NCBI GenBank assembly: GCA_964598025.1
Contig: CAZRAU010000002.1
Location: forward strand, 22,828-86,827
Direction of reading: 5' to 3'
Source: JALGWN01 sp964598025
GTDB taxonomy: Bacteria > Arandabacterota > Arandabacteria > Arandabacterales > Arandabacteraceae
Length of the DNA stretch: 64,000 bases
Program-made: the position numbers and the translations under genes
The notes under the pieces: generated by a model
Seen by the model: the letters and a program-made list of their open reading frames with translations, nothing else
The model's database searches: none
Told to the model about the DNA's origin: nothing
Shown: in pieces, positions 34,314-44,105 of the stretch
Layout: every line of letters starts with the position of its first letter
Position numbering within the stretch: the first letter of the stretch is position 1

Positions 34314-35668
34314 CTCGTCCTCCCTTGACAGTTGCCGATGTAGCAATTCACACCTGAGGCGGCCGGAGCACCGGTAACGTCCGCCGTCACCGGCCCCAAG
34401 ACCGCGGACTTGTAGAGGTCTTCCATCCGGCGAATAGGGCCGTCCCATGAAAGTTCCGAAGCTGCAGCCGGGGCATTTCCCCTGAATGTCGATATCAGAC
34501 CATCGTCGGTGATGGTCCGGACCAAAGCCTCGCGCAAAGCGGTTTCATTAAATGGGATGACCAGGCCTACTCTTCCAACGGTATATATGTTCCGGCCGCT
34601 GTTTGCCTCCGGGTGATCGCCGGGCCCCGACACCACAGGCGGACATCCCGTCTGATGGAGGCGACGGGGCGGCGCCGGGTCGGTGGTGCCTAAGACGAAG
34701 GGGGCGATCCCGCATCGATCGGTGACTATGACCGGCGTTCCGCAGGCTACCGCCTCGGCTACGACGTTTCCAAAGTTCTCATTTGCCGAGGGCAGCACCA
34801 GCACATCGGAGTCGTGTAGCGCCTCGACCTTCTCCTGCCCATAGAGAGGCCCGGTGAAAGCGACCCGTGCGGTGAGCGCCGAAGTGTCGACCAGGTTCTC
34901 GAGCCTGTGCACATGGCCGTCGCAATCATCGGGACCTACCACGGCGAGATGGGTTCGTGCCAGGCGCGCATCGCAGAGCGACCGTATGAGTAGACCGATC
35001 CCCTTCTTTTTCGAAATCCTGCCCAGGTAAAGCACAAGGCGGTCGGTATCTCCCAATCCCAACCGCCGGCGGAACGCCCCCGGTCGCGGGGAAACCCGTA
35101 ACTCGTCAAGGTCAACCCCATTACGCCGTATGATGACTCGGCCCGGATCGATTCCACGCTCGATGATCTCCCGGCGCTCGGCTGTGGATGTGGCTATGAC
35201 TCCGGCGGCCAGTTGGGCCATGCCGTCGCCATAGACCCAGTCATACAGGCGTTTTTGCAGCAGACTTCTGATCATGGGTTTGAACATGCCCATCGGTTCG
35301 ATGAAATAGGGAACGTGGCGTCGGCGGGCGTACCAGGATACGAAGGTCGAGATGAAATCCCGGTAGCCGTATACGTGTATTACATCAAACTGAGTGAGTT
35401 CTCTGCGGCAAAACCCGAAAACATCGGGGGTGATCGGGTCCCAGTGGTAATTCAACACACTGTTCAGGTAGACGATTCGGGCGCCATCCATCTCGCAGAC
35501 CGAGGTTCCGTCGGACATCTTCCGCCTGGGGTTGAGCAAGTTGGAGGTGTAGACCGTCACCTTGTGACCCCGCCCGATGAGACCCCGGCTGAGAGCGAGC
35601 ATCTTGCCTATGGGTCCGCCGTACTCCGCGGCGGGGTGGTAGCAACGAGAGACCTTGAGAATCCTCAT
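34310..35668 (-). CDS. GT4 glycosyltransferase
   Basis: GT-B retaining transferase of 452 residues. YGGPIGKM in the N-terminal domain, LYLGRISKKKG at the start of the donor domain and the EX7E motif ENFGNVVAEA are present. Between about 340 and 375 there is a Pro-rich insertion with little likeness to other GT4 enzymes. Sugar and linkage are unknown. Four-base overlaps with both neighbours. Confidence 0.88.
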   Translation of the reverse strand: MRILKVSRCYHPAAEYGGPIGKMLALSRGLIGRGHKVTVYTSNLLNPRRKMSDGTSVCEMDGARIVYLNSVLNYHWDPITPDVFGFCRRELTQFDVIHVYGYRDFISTFVSWYARRRHVPYFIEPMGMFKPMIRSLLQKRLYDWVYGDGMAQLAAGVIATSTAERREIIERGIDPGRVIIRRNGVDLDELRVSPRPGAFRRRLGLGDTDRLVLYLGRISKKKGIGLLIRSLCDARLARTHLAVVGPDDCDGHVHRLENLVDTSALTARVAFTGPLYGQEKVEALHDSDVLVLPSANENFGNVVAEAVACGTPVIVTDRCGIAPFVLGTTDPAPPRRLHQTGCPPVVSGPGDHPEANSGRNIYTVGRVGLVIPFNETALREALVRTITDDGLISTFRGNAPAAASELSWDGPIRRMEDLYKSAVLGPVTADVTGAPAASGVNCYIGNCQGRTR

Positions 35669-36885
35669 TGTTGTCGCACTCGCACGGTGTCTCGTGCCCG
35701 CTTTTCGGCGAGCATCGTATCGATTGTGGCCTTAAGCAAGGCGCCGTTCCTACCCCATGTGCAGGATCGGGCGGTTTGGCGTGCCCGCAGTCCAAGCGCC
35801 TTGCACAACGCCGGGTCACGCAGCAACTGCACGATCTTGGCCGCCAGGCCCGGGGCGTCGTCGGGATCGTCCAGGATCAACCCGTCATCGCCGTCGGTGA
35901 TGAGCTCTGAGACGCCGGCCCGGGAGCTCACGACTACTGGAAGGCCGCAGGCCATGGCCTCGAGCGGGGGAAGCGCGAATGCATCTTCCAGCGATGGCCC
36001 GACGTAGGCGTCAGCCAGGGCATAGAAACGCAGGACGTCGTCATGGGGCGGCAAGAACAGTACGCGCCCGGGGCCGGCGGCGGATACCTGTTTGTGAAAT
36101 GCGGCCTCAGTGTCGGTGCCGACCACCACGATCTTGAGGCGTGGGTCGCCGGCGGCCGTGACCGCTCCTATAAGCGTCCTGAGGCCCTTGGTGATCCAGT
36201 CGTTCCCGATCAGAAGCAAGACGAAGTCGGTGGGCATTATTCCCGTATTGCGACGCTCCACGGCTCGCAGTGCTTCTCTGGACACGGGGTTGAAGTAAGA
36301 CGCGTCGACCCCGTTATGGATCACGGTATCATTCGGGTTCGAGCGTCCGATGTGCGTTCTGACCTCGCGGGAGATTCTCCGGGAAACGTAGATCATGGAG
36401 ATGTTGCGGCTCCGGTAGACCAACCTCTCCAGACACATAATCAACTTGTAGTAGATCCGTCGGTGGAGCAGCCGGAGGCCGTCCCTGGGGGAGAGGCATC
36501 CGGACGCGCCCGGCTCCCGCCGCCGGCGATAGAGGCTGTGGAACAATATGTGTATGGCGATAAGGTTGGCGTCCAGGCAGTTGACGCAGGGCGAGTACCT
36601 CACCGGGTACCTTGCCCCGCGGACGGCCGCGTCATAGCCCCGCACAATGTGATTAGCCACGAAGAACCAGATATATTTGATGATATGCGGCCCCGGTATG
36701 CCCGGTATCCGTCGAACACTGATATTGCCGCTTGAGAGATCCAGACCGGTGGCCCGCTGCGTGTAAACACAGACGGGATAGTGATGCGCAATACGCTCTA
36801 CCTGTTCGGCCAGGCACCTTTCACTTCCATGGCACCTGTCCAGGAAGGGCGTGATCACCGCTATGGTAGGTGTATCAGATTTCAC
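35665..36885 (-). CDS. GT4 glycosyltransferase
   Basis: Protein of 406 residues with a GT-B fold. The N-terminus has ITPFLDRCHGSERCL, with donor-domain features LLLIGNDWITKG and EX7E in EDAFALPPLEAMACGLPVV. The middle section has an unusually long charged linker. Specificity cannot be assigned. The start overlaps the polymerase gene by 11 bases and the end overlaps the next transferase by 4. Confidence 0.88.
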   Translation of the reverse strand: MKSDTPTIAVITPFLDRCHGSERCLAEQVERIAHHYPVCVYTQRATGLDLSSGNISVRRIPGIPGPHIIKYIWFFVANHIVRGYDAAVRGARYPVRYSPCVNCLDANLIAIHILFHSLYRRRREPGASGCLSPRDGLRLLHRRIYYKLIMCLERLVYRSRNISMIYVSRRISREVRTHIGRSNPNDTVIHNGVDASYFNPVSREALRAVERRNTGIMPTDFVLLLIGNDWITKGLRTLIGAVTAAGDPRLKIVVVGTDTEAAFHKQVSAAGPGRVLFLPPHDDVLRFYALADAYVGPSLEDAFALPPLEAMACGLPVVVSSRAGVSELITDGDDGLILDDPDDAPGLAAKIVQLLRDPALCKALGLRARQTARSCTWGRNGALLKATIDTMLAEKRARDTVRVRQQ

Positions 36886-38413
36886 GGCGTTGCGTCTCCG
36901 CAGCGAGCTTGGGCAGTCTCATCAGGATTCCCACGAGGAACCAGAGAAATGCGGCGGTGATATAGTTCTGATAGACCTGAAACCCGAGGAACGTCCACAG
37001 GACCAGAATCGAGAATGCATAATAGGATATCATCACGGCCAGCCAGTAGAATCTTGTGCCGGCCAGTGACATGGTGATGCCGACCGATCGGCGGGTGAGG
37101 CTCAGCACCCACCACAGCCAGAGGGCCAAGCCTATGATTCCCCATTCCCAGATGATCGCGCCGTATCCCATCTCGACGCCGCCCATCCAGGGGGCATCGG
37201 GCATGTAGAGGTTGTCGGTGCCGTACAGGTATTGACGTCCGAGTGAATTCGTGCCGGTACCGTGGCCGATGATCGGCGACTTGGACAGGGCGTACCTGAA
37301 CTGCCATACCATGGAGTTGATCCTCTGGGGCACTTCGAAGCCGGCCTCCGCCGGACTCAGGGTTTTGGTGTAGAAGTCATATGTCGCATGAACGCGCTGG
37401 GGAAGCAGGAGCCAAAGGCCCAGGAATCCCGCAAGCAGCACTACGCCGAGTTTGAGCAGCGGCATGCCACCCGCGATACCGCGGCGTGCCCGGGACTCAT
37501 AGCGGCGAAATATCAGAACGACGGGGATGCCGAGGAGCACGAGATATATGGCGGCCCGTTGCCCGCTTACATAGATGGCCGCGCACAGAAGTGTCAAGGA
37601 GAGCCACAACCACGGTGAAGACCGACGCCGGCCGCCCCTGTTCCGGGGCCGGCGGGAGTCTGCCGCGAGCGTGCCCAGACACACCAGGATAATCACGTAG
37701 AGATACTGGGCCAACCTGCCGGCATCGACGAAAACGGAATTCGGCCGGGGGACCGCCCCCCCCTCGTCGCCGACCGAACGGACAAGAAAGAGGCGCAGGT
37801 ACGGCACAAACTCATCGGGATTCAAGAACCCCAGTCCCACGACCACCTGGATGATCCCAAGCGTTGCGATGATCGTCCCTATCGCGATATTGAGTTTCAG
37901 AAAGCGCGACAGGCTGTTGGGACTCTCGGCAAATCGGTAACCTAGGTAGATCATGGGAACGTAGAAGAAGCTCATGCGGAAACCGACCAGTGGCTCGAGG
38001 GGATGACCGATTCCGGGATTGAGCACTTCTACCAGCGCCCAGATGAACCAGGCAAGGATCGGTACAAACAGCGGATTCTTGAAATCGTCACCTGGTCTCC
38101 ACTTGAGCATAACCGGTATGAAGAAGGCGACGTATGCGAGTGCCACCAACGTGTCCTTTGCGAGGTACAGCATCATATCGTTGCCGATGTACTTGCGCAG
38201 CAAGTCCTCCGCCGCAATCCAGATGAAGAATGCGAATATTCCGACCTGCCACTTCTTCAGTATGACAAGCACCAGACCGAGCACACCCGCGAACGAGGAG
38301 GCTATCGTGACAAGCCTGAGGTTGCCCGATGCGATCCACATGCTGATGAAGTAGCCGACAAGCGCGATGGCGACTATCGCGGCTATGATAGCGAGTCTAC
38401 TGAGTGGATTCAT
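36875..38413 (-). CDS. O-antigen polymerase/ligase-type membrane protein (Wzy-like)
   Basis: Integral membrane protein of 512 residues with about 11-12 hydrophobic helices. A large periplasmic-type loop (about 330-400) ends in GHGTGTNSLGRQY, matching the H-containing motif of the Wzy_C/WaaL domain. It probably polymerises lipid-linked repeat units, or ligates glycans, on the outer face of the inner membrane. The ATG at 38413 overlaps the previous stop (ATGA). A longer frame to 39004 lies wholly in the neighbouring gene and is rejected. Confidence 0.85.
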   Translation of the reverse strand: MNPLSRLAIIAAIVAIALVGYFISMWIASGNLRLVTIASSFAGVLGLVLVILKKWQVGIFAFFIWIAAEDLLRKYIGNDMMLYLAKDTLVALAYVAFFIPVMLKWRPGDDFKNPLFVPILAWFIWALVEVLNPGIGHPLEPLVGFRMSFFYVPMIYLGYRFAESPNSLSRFLKLNIAIGTIIATLGIIQVVVGLGFLNPDEFVPYLRLFLVRSVGDEGGAVPRPNSVFVDAGRLAQYLYVIILVCLGTLAADSRRPRNRGGRRRSSPWLWLSLTLLCAAIYVSGQRAAIYLVLLGIPVVLIFRRYESRARRGIAGGMPLLKLGVVLLAGFLGLWLLLPQRVHATYDFYTKTLSPAEAGFEVPQRINSMVWQFRYALSKSPIIGHGTGTNSLGRQYLYGTDNLYMPDAPWMGGVEMGYGAIIWEWGIIGLALWLWWVLSLTRRSVGITMSLAGTRFYWLAVMISYYAFSILVLWTFLGFQVYQNYITAAFLWFLVGILMRLPKLAAETQRREI

Positions 38414-39609
38414 GTTGCCATCAGCTGGGGAATGAGTCCCGGGCGGTCCTGCGACGTCGCCGACAGGTTTGCGATGCGATCGGCATACTGCGAGGTGATC
38501 CTGTCGGCGGCGAAGTGCTCCGCACGGGCAAGCCCGCACCGGCTGAACCAAGCCCGCAGATCGGGTCTTATCAGCAGGCGCGTGATGGCGGAGGCCAGGC
38601 GCTCGTGGTCGCCGACCGGGACCAGCAGGCCGTCGGCCCCGCGCCTCAGAATCTCCTCCGGCCCCGATGGGCAGCATGTCGAAACCACCGGTACGCCGAG
38701 GGCCATCGCCTCGACAAGCACCAACCCGAAGCCCTCGAACTTCGACGGCAGTACGAAAACGCTGGCTCTTGCCATGTACTTGTAGGGATTCGGCCGGTAT
38801 CCGACGAAGGCCGTGTCCTCTGCGACGCCGAGCTCCCATGCCAGGCCCCGGAGACGGTTCTTCTCCGGGCCGTCTCCTATGAGGACCAGTCGTGCCGGGT
38901 AGGTCCGCCTGAGTATCGCGAAGGCTCTTAATAGTGTCGGGAAATCCTTCTGTGATGTCATGCGTCCCGCCGATGCGATGACGGGCCGCACCGACGCGAA
39001 CCATGGGTGCCCGGCGGGCTCGGCTCCGAGGTCGCGGACCCTGCGAAGATCAACGGGATCGTAGACGACTGCGATCTTCTCAGGCGGCAGGCCGAAGTTG
39101 CCCACGAGGTCGTCTCTGACGCCCTGGGAAACTGCAATGATCTGATCGGCTGATGGATAAAGCCACCGGATCATCTTACGCTTCACGATTCCGAGGGGTT
39201 CCTCGGCGCTCGCGTACATCTGCGTCGGGTTTATGTGTTCGGTGACCACAATCCGGGTGCCTGTCTTCGCCAGGCGATGCGCCAGGAGCACTACGAGATT
39301 GGCGAGTCCGGTAAAGGCAACGGCGATATCCGGCCGCTCCCTGCGCAGCACGTCCGCCATCTTGAAGATAAGTCCCGGGAAACTGAACCTGGACTCGCGC
39401 TTCAGATCGTGAACGCGCAGCCAGTCGGGGACTTCTCCCTGATAGGAACCGGTCGTGCTCAGGGCCGCCAGAACCGGCTTGTATGCGCGGCGGTCCATCG
39501 TCGCTATGAGCGTCAGCAGAACACGTTCAGCACCCCCGAAGGCAAGCGTGGGGGTGACGAACAGCACTTTCGATACCTCTTCTCGCGCCTCGGTATGCAC
39601 TAGCGGCAT
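38410..39609 (-). CDS. GT4 glycosyltransferase (tandem copy 3)
   Basis: Protein of 399 residues. TLAFGGAERVLL, GRMTSQKDFPTLL, NPYKYMARA and EGFGLVLVEAMALGVPVV are shared with the two genes upstream (39600 and 40819), indicating tandem duplication. It belongs to the GT4 group related to N-acetylgalactosamine transferases such as PglA/PglJ. The start at ATG 39609 has GGAGGG 6 bases before it; another ATG lies at 39627. It overlaps the upstream gene by 10 bases. Confidence 0.88.
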   Translation of the reverse strand: MPLVHTEAREEVSKVLFVTPTLAFGGAERVLLTLIATMDRRAYKPVLAALSTTGSYQGEVPDWLRVHDLKRESRFSFPGLIFKMADVLRRERPDIAVAFTGLANLVVLLAHRLAKTGTRIVVTEHINPTQMYASAEEPLGIVKRKMIRWLYPSADQIIAVSQGVRDDLVGNFGLPPEKIAVVYDPVDLRRVRDLGAEPAGHPWFASVRPVIASAGRMTSQKDFPTLLRAFAILRRTYPARLVLIGDGPEKNRLRGLAWELGVAEDTAFVGYRPNPYKYMARASVFVLPSKFEGFGLVLVEAMALGVPVVSTCCPSGPEEILRRGADGLLVPVGDHERLASAITRLLIRPDLRAWFSRCGLARAEHFAADRITSQYADRIANLSATSQDRPGLIPQLMAT

Positions 39610-40781
39610 GTCAAGCCCTCCATGCAATGTTCATAGGCCCTGACCATTGTCCGAAGGCGGAAAGTGTCGGCCTTGGCCCGCCCTCTCTCGGCTAACACCG
39701 CCCGCAACGCAGGGTCGTCCAGAAGTCTGATCACACCTGCCGACAATGCACTGCAATCCCCGACCGGCACGAGAACCCCGCATCTGCCCCCTTCCAGCAG
39801 CTCTTCGGGGCCGGAAGGACATCTGGTGCTGACAATCGGGACCCCCAGTGCCATCGCCTCGAGCAGTACGGTGGGCAGGGCCTCACCGACGGATGACAAG
39901 ACGAAAACCGTCGATCGGGCAAGATACTTGTAGGGGTTGGGCTGCCTGCCCATCAATGCAACGTGCTCGTCAAGGCCCAGGCCGGTTATGATCTTTTCCA
40001 GCTCGGATCTCAGCTTGCCTTCCCCCAGGATCACCAGCTTGGCCTGTGAGTGACGGCATACGTCTCCGAAGGCCTTGATCAGCAAATCGAAGTTCTTCTG
40101 CTCGGTCAGACGCCCGATGCCGATGATGATGGGCTGACGGCCCTCGAACCACGGATGATCCACCTTCTCCCCGGCCATCCGGCGAATGCCGGCCAGGTCG
40201 ATTCCATTATAGATCGTCCGTATCCGCTCCGCTCTTGCCCCGTGGTTTGCCGCCAGGTCCCTCGCGACGTCCCGCGCTACCGGGACAATCATGTCGGCGT
40301 TCCTGTAGCAATAGCGGTGCAGCCACGCGCTCAGAAGGGACATCGCCGGGCGCTTGTGCCTGAGACTTCGAAGCGAGCCGGATACGTGGATATGCTCGTT
40401 GATGACGATCGCGAAGCGTCTTCCCGAAAGCAGTCGAGCCAGGTGCAGCACGGCACCCCAGGTGTGAAGCAAGCTGATTACGACATCCGGTCTTTCCCTT
40501 CGGATTGTCTTCACCAGTCCGATGGTGAGCCTCGGCCACTCGATAAAGAACCGCCTCTTCTGCCGCAGATCGTAGGTTGGGACATCACGGGGTATCTCTC
40601 GCAGAAAGTGTGAATCTATGTGCTCGAAGAAAACCAGAGCGGCCCTGAAGCGGGAACGGTCGAGATGCTGGAGCAGGCTGAGCCAGATCCTCTCCCCGCC
40701 GCCATCCGAGAAGCGGGGTGTCACGAAGAGGACCCTGACGGCTTTAGCGGGCATTATTCGCACGCCCTCTGCTTCGCCCAT
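39600..40781 (-). CDS. GT4 glycosyltransferase (tandem copy 2)
   Basis: Protein of 393 residues with GT-B features FSDGGGERIWL, IGIGRLTEQKNFDLL, NPYKYLARS and EALPTVLLEAMALGVPIV. It is closely similar to the genes at 38410 and 40819. The tandem copies probably add successive related sugars. ATG 40781 follows a GGAAGAGAG ribosome site; ATG 40754 is an alternative. Confidence 0.87.
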   Translation of the reverse strand: MGEAEGVRIMPAKAVRVLFVTPRFSDGGGERIWLSLLQHLDRSRFRAALVFFEHIDSHFLREIPRDVPTYDLRQKRRFFIEWPRLTIGLVKTIRRERPDVVISLLHTWGAVLHLARLLSGRRFAIVINEHIHVSGSLRSLRHKRPAMSLLSAWLHRYCYRNADMIVPVARDVARDLAANHGARAERIRTIYNGIDLAGIRRMAGEKVDHPWFEGRQPIIIGIGRLTEQKNFDLLIKAFGDVCRHSQAKLVILGEGKLRSELEKIITGLGLDEHVALMGRQPNPYKYLARSTVFVLSSVGEALPTVLLEAMALGVPIVSTRCPSGPEELLEGGRCGVLVPVGDCSALSAGVIRLLDDPALRAVLAERGRAKADTFRLRTMVRAYEHCMEGLTCR

Positions 40782-40818
40782 CGGCGTGCTCTCTTCCTTG
40801 TCGGGTGAAGTCTGTGGA

Positions 40819-41985
40819 TTATGCGGGCTGCGAGTGTTGACAGAAGACCTCCTCGTATTCGGGGACGACCGTCTTGACCGAGAAGTCGCGAGCTCTTTGG
40901 CGGCCCAGTGAAGACAGGCGTTCCCTGAGCCCTGCGTCCCGTATCACCTCGAGTATGGCATGGCTGAGCGCTTGGACGTCCCCCTGGGGAACCAGAAGTC
41001 CGCACCGGCCCCGCTGGAGGATCTCGGTGGAGCCGGTGCAGCGGGTGGCAACCACGGGAGTGCCGACCGCCAGGGCCTCCTCCACCACATAGGGGCAGCC
41101 CTCCGACACCGACGGGCACACGAAGAGAGTCGAACGCGCCACATACTTGAATGGATTACTCCGGTAGCCGAGTATGGCAACCGCATCGCCGATGCCGAGC
41201 TCCCCGATCAGCGCCTCGATCTCGGGGCGTTCAGGCCCATCTGCGACTATCATCAACCTGGCAGGATGCTCGGAATTCACCTGCGCGAACGCTCTTACAA
41301 GATGCTTGTTTCCTTTGTGCGCGGCCAGTCTGCCGACCCCGATTACAACCGGCAGGCCGTCATGGAGCCACGGATGGTCAACCTCCTCCTGTGCCATCTT
41401 CTCGACCGCCGCGACGTCAAGCGGGTTGAGAATAGGGCGGAGATTCCGGCGATCGCTCCCGAAGTTGACGGCGAAGTCGTCCGCGACATCGTTGGAGCAG
41501 CATATGACGGAGTCTGCATACTTGAGGTAGATGTGCTTATAGAGAAAGCGGACGATCGCCGCCCTTGTGGGACGCTTCTCTCGAAGAAAATCCAGCCAGG
41601 ACGAGATCCCGCCTTGTTCCTCGAGAATCAGAGCGGGCTTGAGGCCGCTCAAGGCCCTTGCCAGGAAGGTCGCGATGTGCCACTCGTTGAGCATGCAGAC
41701 GATAATGTGGGGTCTCTCGCTCCTGATCAGCCGCGCCATTCTCCAGATGAGGCCCGGCAGCCTGTAGCGGAACCGTCCCCGCAGGTCGAGATCGATATGT
41801 TTGACATGCCGGGGTATCATGTCGCTGAGATGGCTCCTGCGAACACACCAGCTGAGGAGGGTGACTCGGAAGCGTTCGGTATCGATGTTGTCGAACAGAT
41901 TGAGCATGAAGCGTTCGCCGCCGCCCTCTTCGAAGCCTGGTGTCACAAACAGGATTTTCTTCCCTTCGCGCCTCTCACGTTTCAT
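40819..41985 (-). CDS. GT4 glycosyltransferase (tandem copy 1)
   Basis: Protein of 388 residues. It has PGFEEGGGERFML, IGVGRLAAHKGNKHL, NPFKYVARS and EGCPYVVEEALAVGTPVV. The second EX7E Glu is kept. It is the most divergent of the three tandem copies. It lies 15 bases after the methyltransferase gene. Confidence 0.88.
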   Translation of the reverse strand: MKRERREGKKILFVTPGFEEGGGERFMLNLFDNIDTERFRVTLLSWCVRRSHLSDMIPRHVKHIDLDLRGRFRYRLPGLIWRMARLIRSERPHIIVCMLNEWHIATFLARALSGLKPALILEEQGGISSWLDFLREKRPTRAAIVRFLYKHIYLKYADSVICCSNDVADDFAVNFGSDRRNLRPILNPLDVAAVEKMAQEEVDHPWLHDGLPVVIGVGRLAAHKGNKHLVRAFAQVNSEHPARLMIVADGPERPEIEALIGELGIGDAVAILGYRSNPFKYVARSTLFVCPSVSEGCPYVVEEALAVGTPVVATRCTGSTEILQRGRCGLLVPQGDVQALSHAILEVIRDAGLRERLSSLGRQRARDFSVKTVVPEYEEVFCQHSQPA

Positions 41986-42000
41986 GTTTCGAGCCTCGCT

Positions 42001-43065
42001 TCAACATAGAGGGTCTGCGCCGGACGGCTTCCGGCGGGCCATGAGCCATAGGCTGTAGGATGCCTGGCCGCTGATCCGGAACGGCAGCCAGAGCGGAAAC
42101 CAGAGCAGGGTCGAAACGCTGTAGAGCGCGATCTTGAATGCTCGACTGGCAATGGAATCCTCGTGGAATACGCGGCAGCCGCCATCCTCCAACCGGATAC
42201 GACGTTCTCGCTGCATGGCGCGTATCAGAGGGGCTATCAGGGGCTTGAACCGGTACAGCAGGATATCCCCGGATTCATAGAAGCCGTACAAGTCGGAACG
42301 CCGGCTATAGAGGGTCACGACCTCAAAGCCGCCGTGCGTAATAAAGTTCCTGAGGGCCGCTGCGTTCCATCGCGTCATGTGATTAGGGGGGTAGTCGGCT
42401 ACGGCCATCATGTCCGCGCTGAAGGATTTTCTGTCGCGATTCGGGAGACTGATGACAAGCACCCCCTCCGGAGTAAGCAGGTCCTTGACAATGGCGAGGT
42501 GTCCCGCCGGATCGTCGAGGTGCTCGAGCACGTCGAACATTGTTATGACATCGAAACGGTCGTCGCCGCAGGTCCGACTGAATTCCTTCAGGCTCATCGC
42601 GTATACATGGTCTATCCCGTACATTTCCCCGGCCGCGGCGACCGCATCCCGGTCTATGTCGATGCCCGTGACCCGATAGTGGCGTTTCGCGTAATGGAGG
42701 AAAAGACCCTCGCCGCAGCCGATGTCGAGCAGTCTGCCGCCCGAAGCCGGCCTCCGCTTGAGTACGAGCCTCCCGTTCTGAGACACGCTCTCCCAGCCCT
42801 TACGCACGAATTTCCTCTCACCGTATATCTGCTCGAGGCAATCGTAGCCGTGGCTGCCGGGATGCTCGTAGAAACCCGATCCGGCGGGGTCCATGGGGTC
42901 GGCAAAGACCGCGTCGCATTCAGGGCATCGGCGGAGCGTGTAAGGTTCCCACCGCTCAATCCCGGGGCACCTGCACGCGGCGTCACAGACAGGGCAGTGC
43001 ATTTGCTTGATGCCCTCCGGGTAGATCGTCTCTTGATGCTGCTTCGGCTTCAAGGCTGTCGGCAT
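42001..43065 (-). CDS. Zn-ribbon SAM-dependent methyltransferase
   Basis: Protein of 354 residues. A CPVC...CPEC zinc ribbon at about 24-52 precedes a class I methyltransferase core with an intact SAM motif LLDIGCGEGLFL and FDVLEHLDD; ADYPPNHMTRW follows. Such proteins are common in polysaccharide and natural-product clusters. The target may be a sugar hydroxyl or amino group. ATG 43065 has its GGAGG about 20 bases away; ATG 43002, 9 bases behind GGAGGG, is a credible alternative. It overlaps the end of the GT2 gene by 16 bases. Confidence 0.85.
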   Translation of the reverse strand: MPTALKPKQHQETIYPEGIKQMHCPVCDAACRCPGIERWEPYTLRRCPECDAVFADPMDPAGSGFYEHPGSHGYDCLEQIYGERKFVRKGWESVSQNGRLVLKRRPASGGRLLDIGCGEGLFLHYAKRHYRVTGIDIDRDAVAAAGEMYGIDHVYAMSLKEFSRTCGDDRFDVITMFDVLEHLDDPAGHLAIVKDLLTPEGVLVISLPNRDRKSFSADMMAVADYPPNHMTRWNAAALRNFITHGGFEVVTLYSRRSDLYGFYESGDILLYRFKPLIAPLIRAMQRERRIRLEDGGCRVFHEDSIASRAFKIALYSVSTLLWFPLWLPFRISGQASYSLWLMARRKPSGADPLC

Positions 43066-44105
43066 GATCGGACCGGTTTCGTTCCCCTCCTTTCGGATTC
43101 GATTGCAGCGACCCGCCCGCCGTGCGGCACGCTTCTGCACCGGCGGTTCCAGGCCCTGAGCCTCCTGATGCCGTCGAGTAGGGGCGGCGGGGTGATGGTC
43201 CGGGCGGCCAGGTGGAGCAAGGCGGGTTCCAGCAATGCGCCGGAAGGGTCGGCCGTCACGGCCTTGGCCAGGTAGCATCCGACCGTCCTATTCTCCCTCC
43301 GGGTGTGGTAATCGCGGGCAAGCGCTACATAGAGATTGCGTATGGCTCGTCGTTTTCTATCCGCGGGTAATCTCGTGTTTCCCCCCAGGATTTCAAGATG
43401 CTTCCGGTGTACCCTGATATACACGTGAGATAGATTGGGGGGTGCGATCAACTCATCCCTGCGCGTGCGATATCTGCAGACCGGAGCCCCGGCAAGCGAG
43501 CCTATCGGGTAGGCGAGCGCGATTCTGAGATAGATATCGAGGTCCTCTCTTGGATCGAGTGCCGGGTCGAACAAGCCGACCGCATCGAACACCCTCCGGG
43601 GAACTATCGTTGTGGAGGTATACATTGAATGGTGCAGGATAAGGCGCTCGTATGTTTCGCCTTCGGCTTGCTGGCGCGCAAGTCCGGACCTGAAGTTGCG
43701 AGTGACATCGGCCATAAGAGCGCCTTCCTCATCGACAACTTCTACCGGACCGTGGAGCAAGCCGAGTGCCGGATTGCGTCCGAGCTCTGCGATCTGACGG
43801 GCGAGTTTGTCCGGAAACCATGTGTCGTCCGAGTCCAGAAATGCGCAGTAGCGGCCCCCCGCAAGCCCTATGCCCCGGTTGCGGGCCGCCGACCGACCGC
43901 ATCGATCCTGGCGGACATACCGTATGTCGCTACGGTACGGGGCGAGCGTTTCGGCGGTGTCGTCGGTGGAGCCGTCGTCGATTACGATGACCTCGAAGTC
44001 TCGAAAAGTCTGGGCCAGGACGCTCTCTATCGCCTGGCAGACGAACCGTCCCCTGTTATAGGTTGGGATAATGACGCTGATTTCCGGCATGGCGTCAGTC
44101 GCCAT
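43050..44105 (-). CDS. GT2 glycosyltransferase
   Basis: Protein of 351 residues with a GT-A fold. SVIIPTYNRGRFV, VIDDGSTDDT and the DxD-type motif FLDSDDTW identify a processive or single-addition inverting transferase of family 2. It is the only GT2 enzyme recognised in the locus. The start may be ATG 44105 (11-base overlap with the upstream gene) or ATG 44090; neither has a clear ribosome site, which fits coupling. Confidence 0.88.
   Translation of the reverse strand: MATDAMPEISVIIPTYNRGRFVCQAIESVLAQTFRDFEVIVIDDGSTDDTAETLAPYRSDIRYVRQDRCGRSAARNRGIGLAGGRYCAFLDSDDTWFPDKLARQIAELGRNPALGLLHGPVEVVDEEGALMADVTRNFRSGLARQQAEGETYERLILHHSMYTSTTIVPRRVFDAVGLFDPALDPREDLDIYLRIALAYPIGSLAGAPVCRYRTRRDELIAPPNLSHVYIRVHRKHLEILGGNTRLPADRKRRAIRNLYVALARDYHTRRENRTVGCYLAKAVTADPSGALLEPALLHLAARTITPPPLLDGIRRLRAWNRRCRSVPHGGRVAAIESERRGTKPVRSCRQP

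Noticed and set aside
31508..34328. Plus-strand frames of 360 and 375 codons opposite gmd and the carbamoyltransferase
   Set aside because: The opposite strand encodes complete enzymes with intact motifs; these frames are antisense shadows.
40960..43275. Long plus-strand open frames (about 350-370 codons) opposite the GT4 and methyltransferase genes
   Set aside because: They mirror well-recognised minus-strand enzymes, have no family signatures, and arise from high GC in the third codon position of the real genes.
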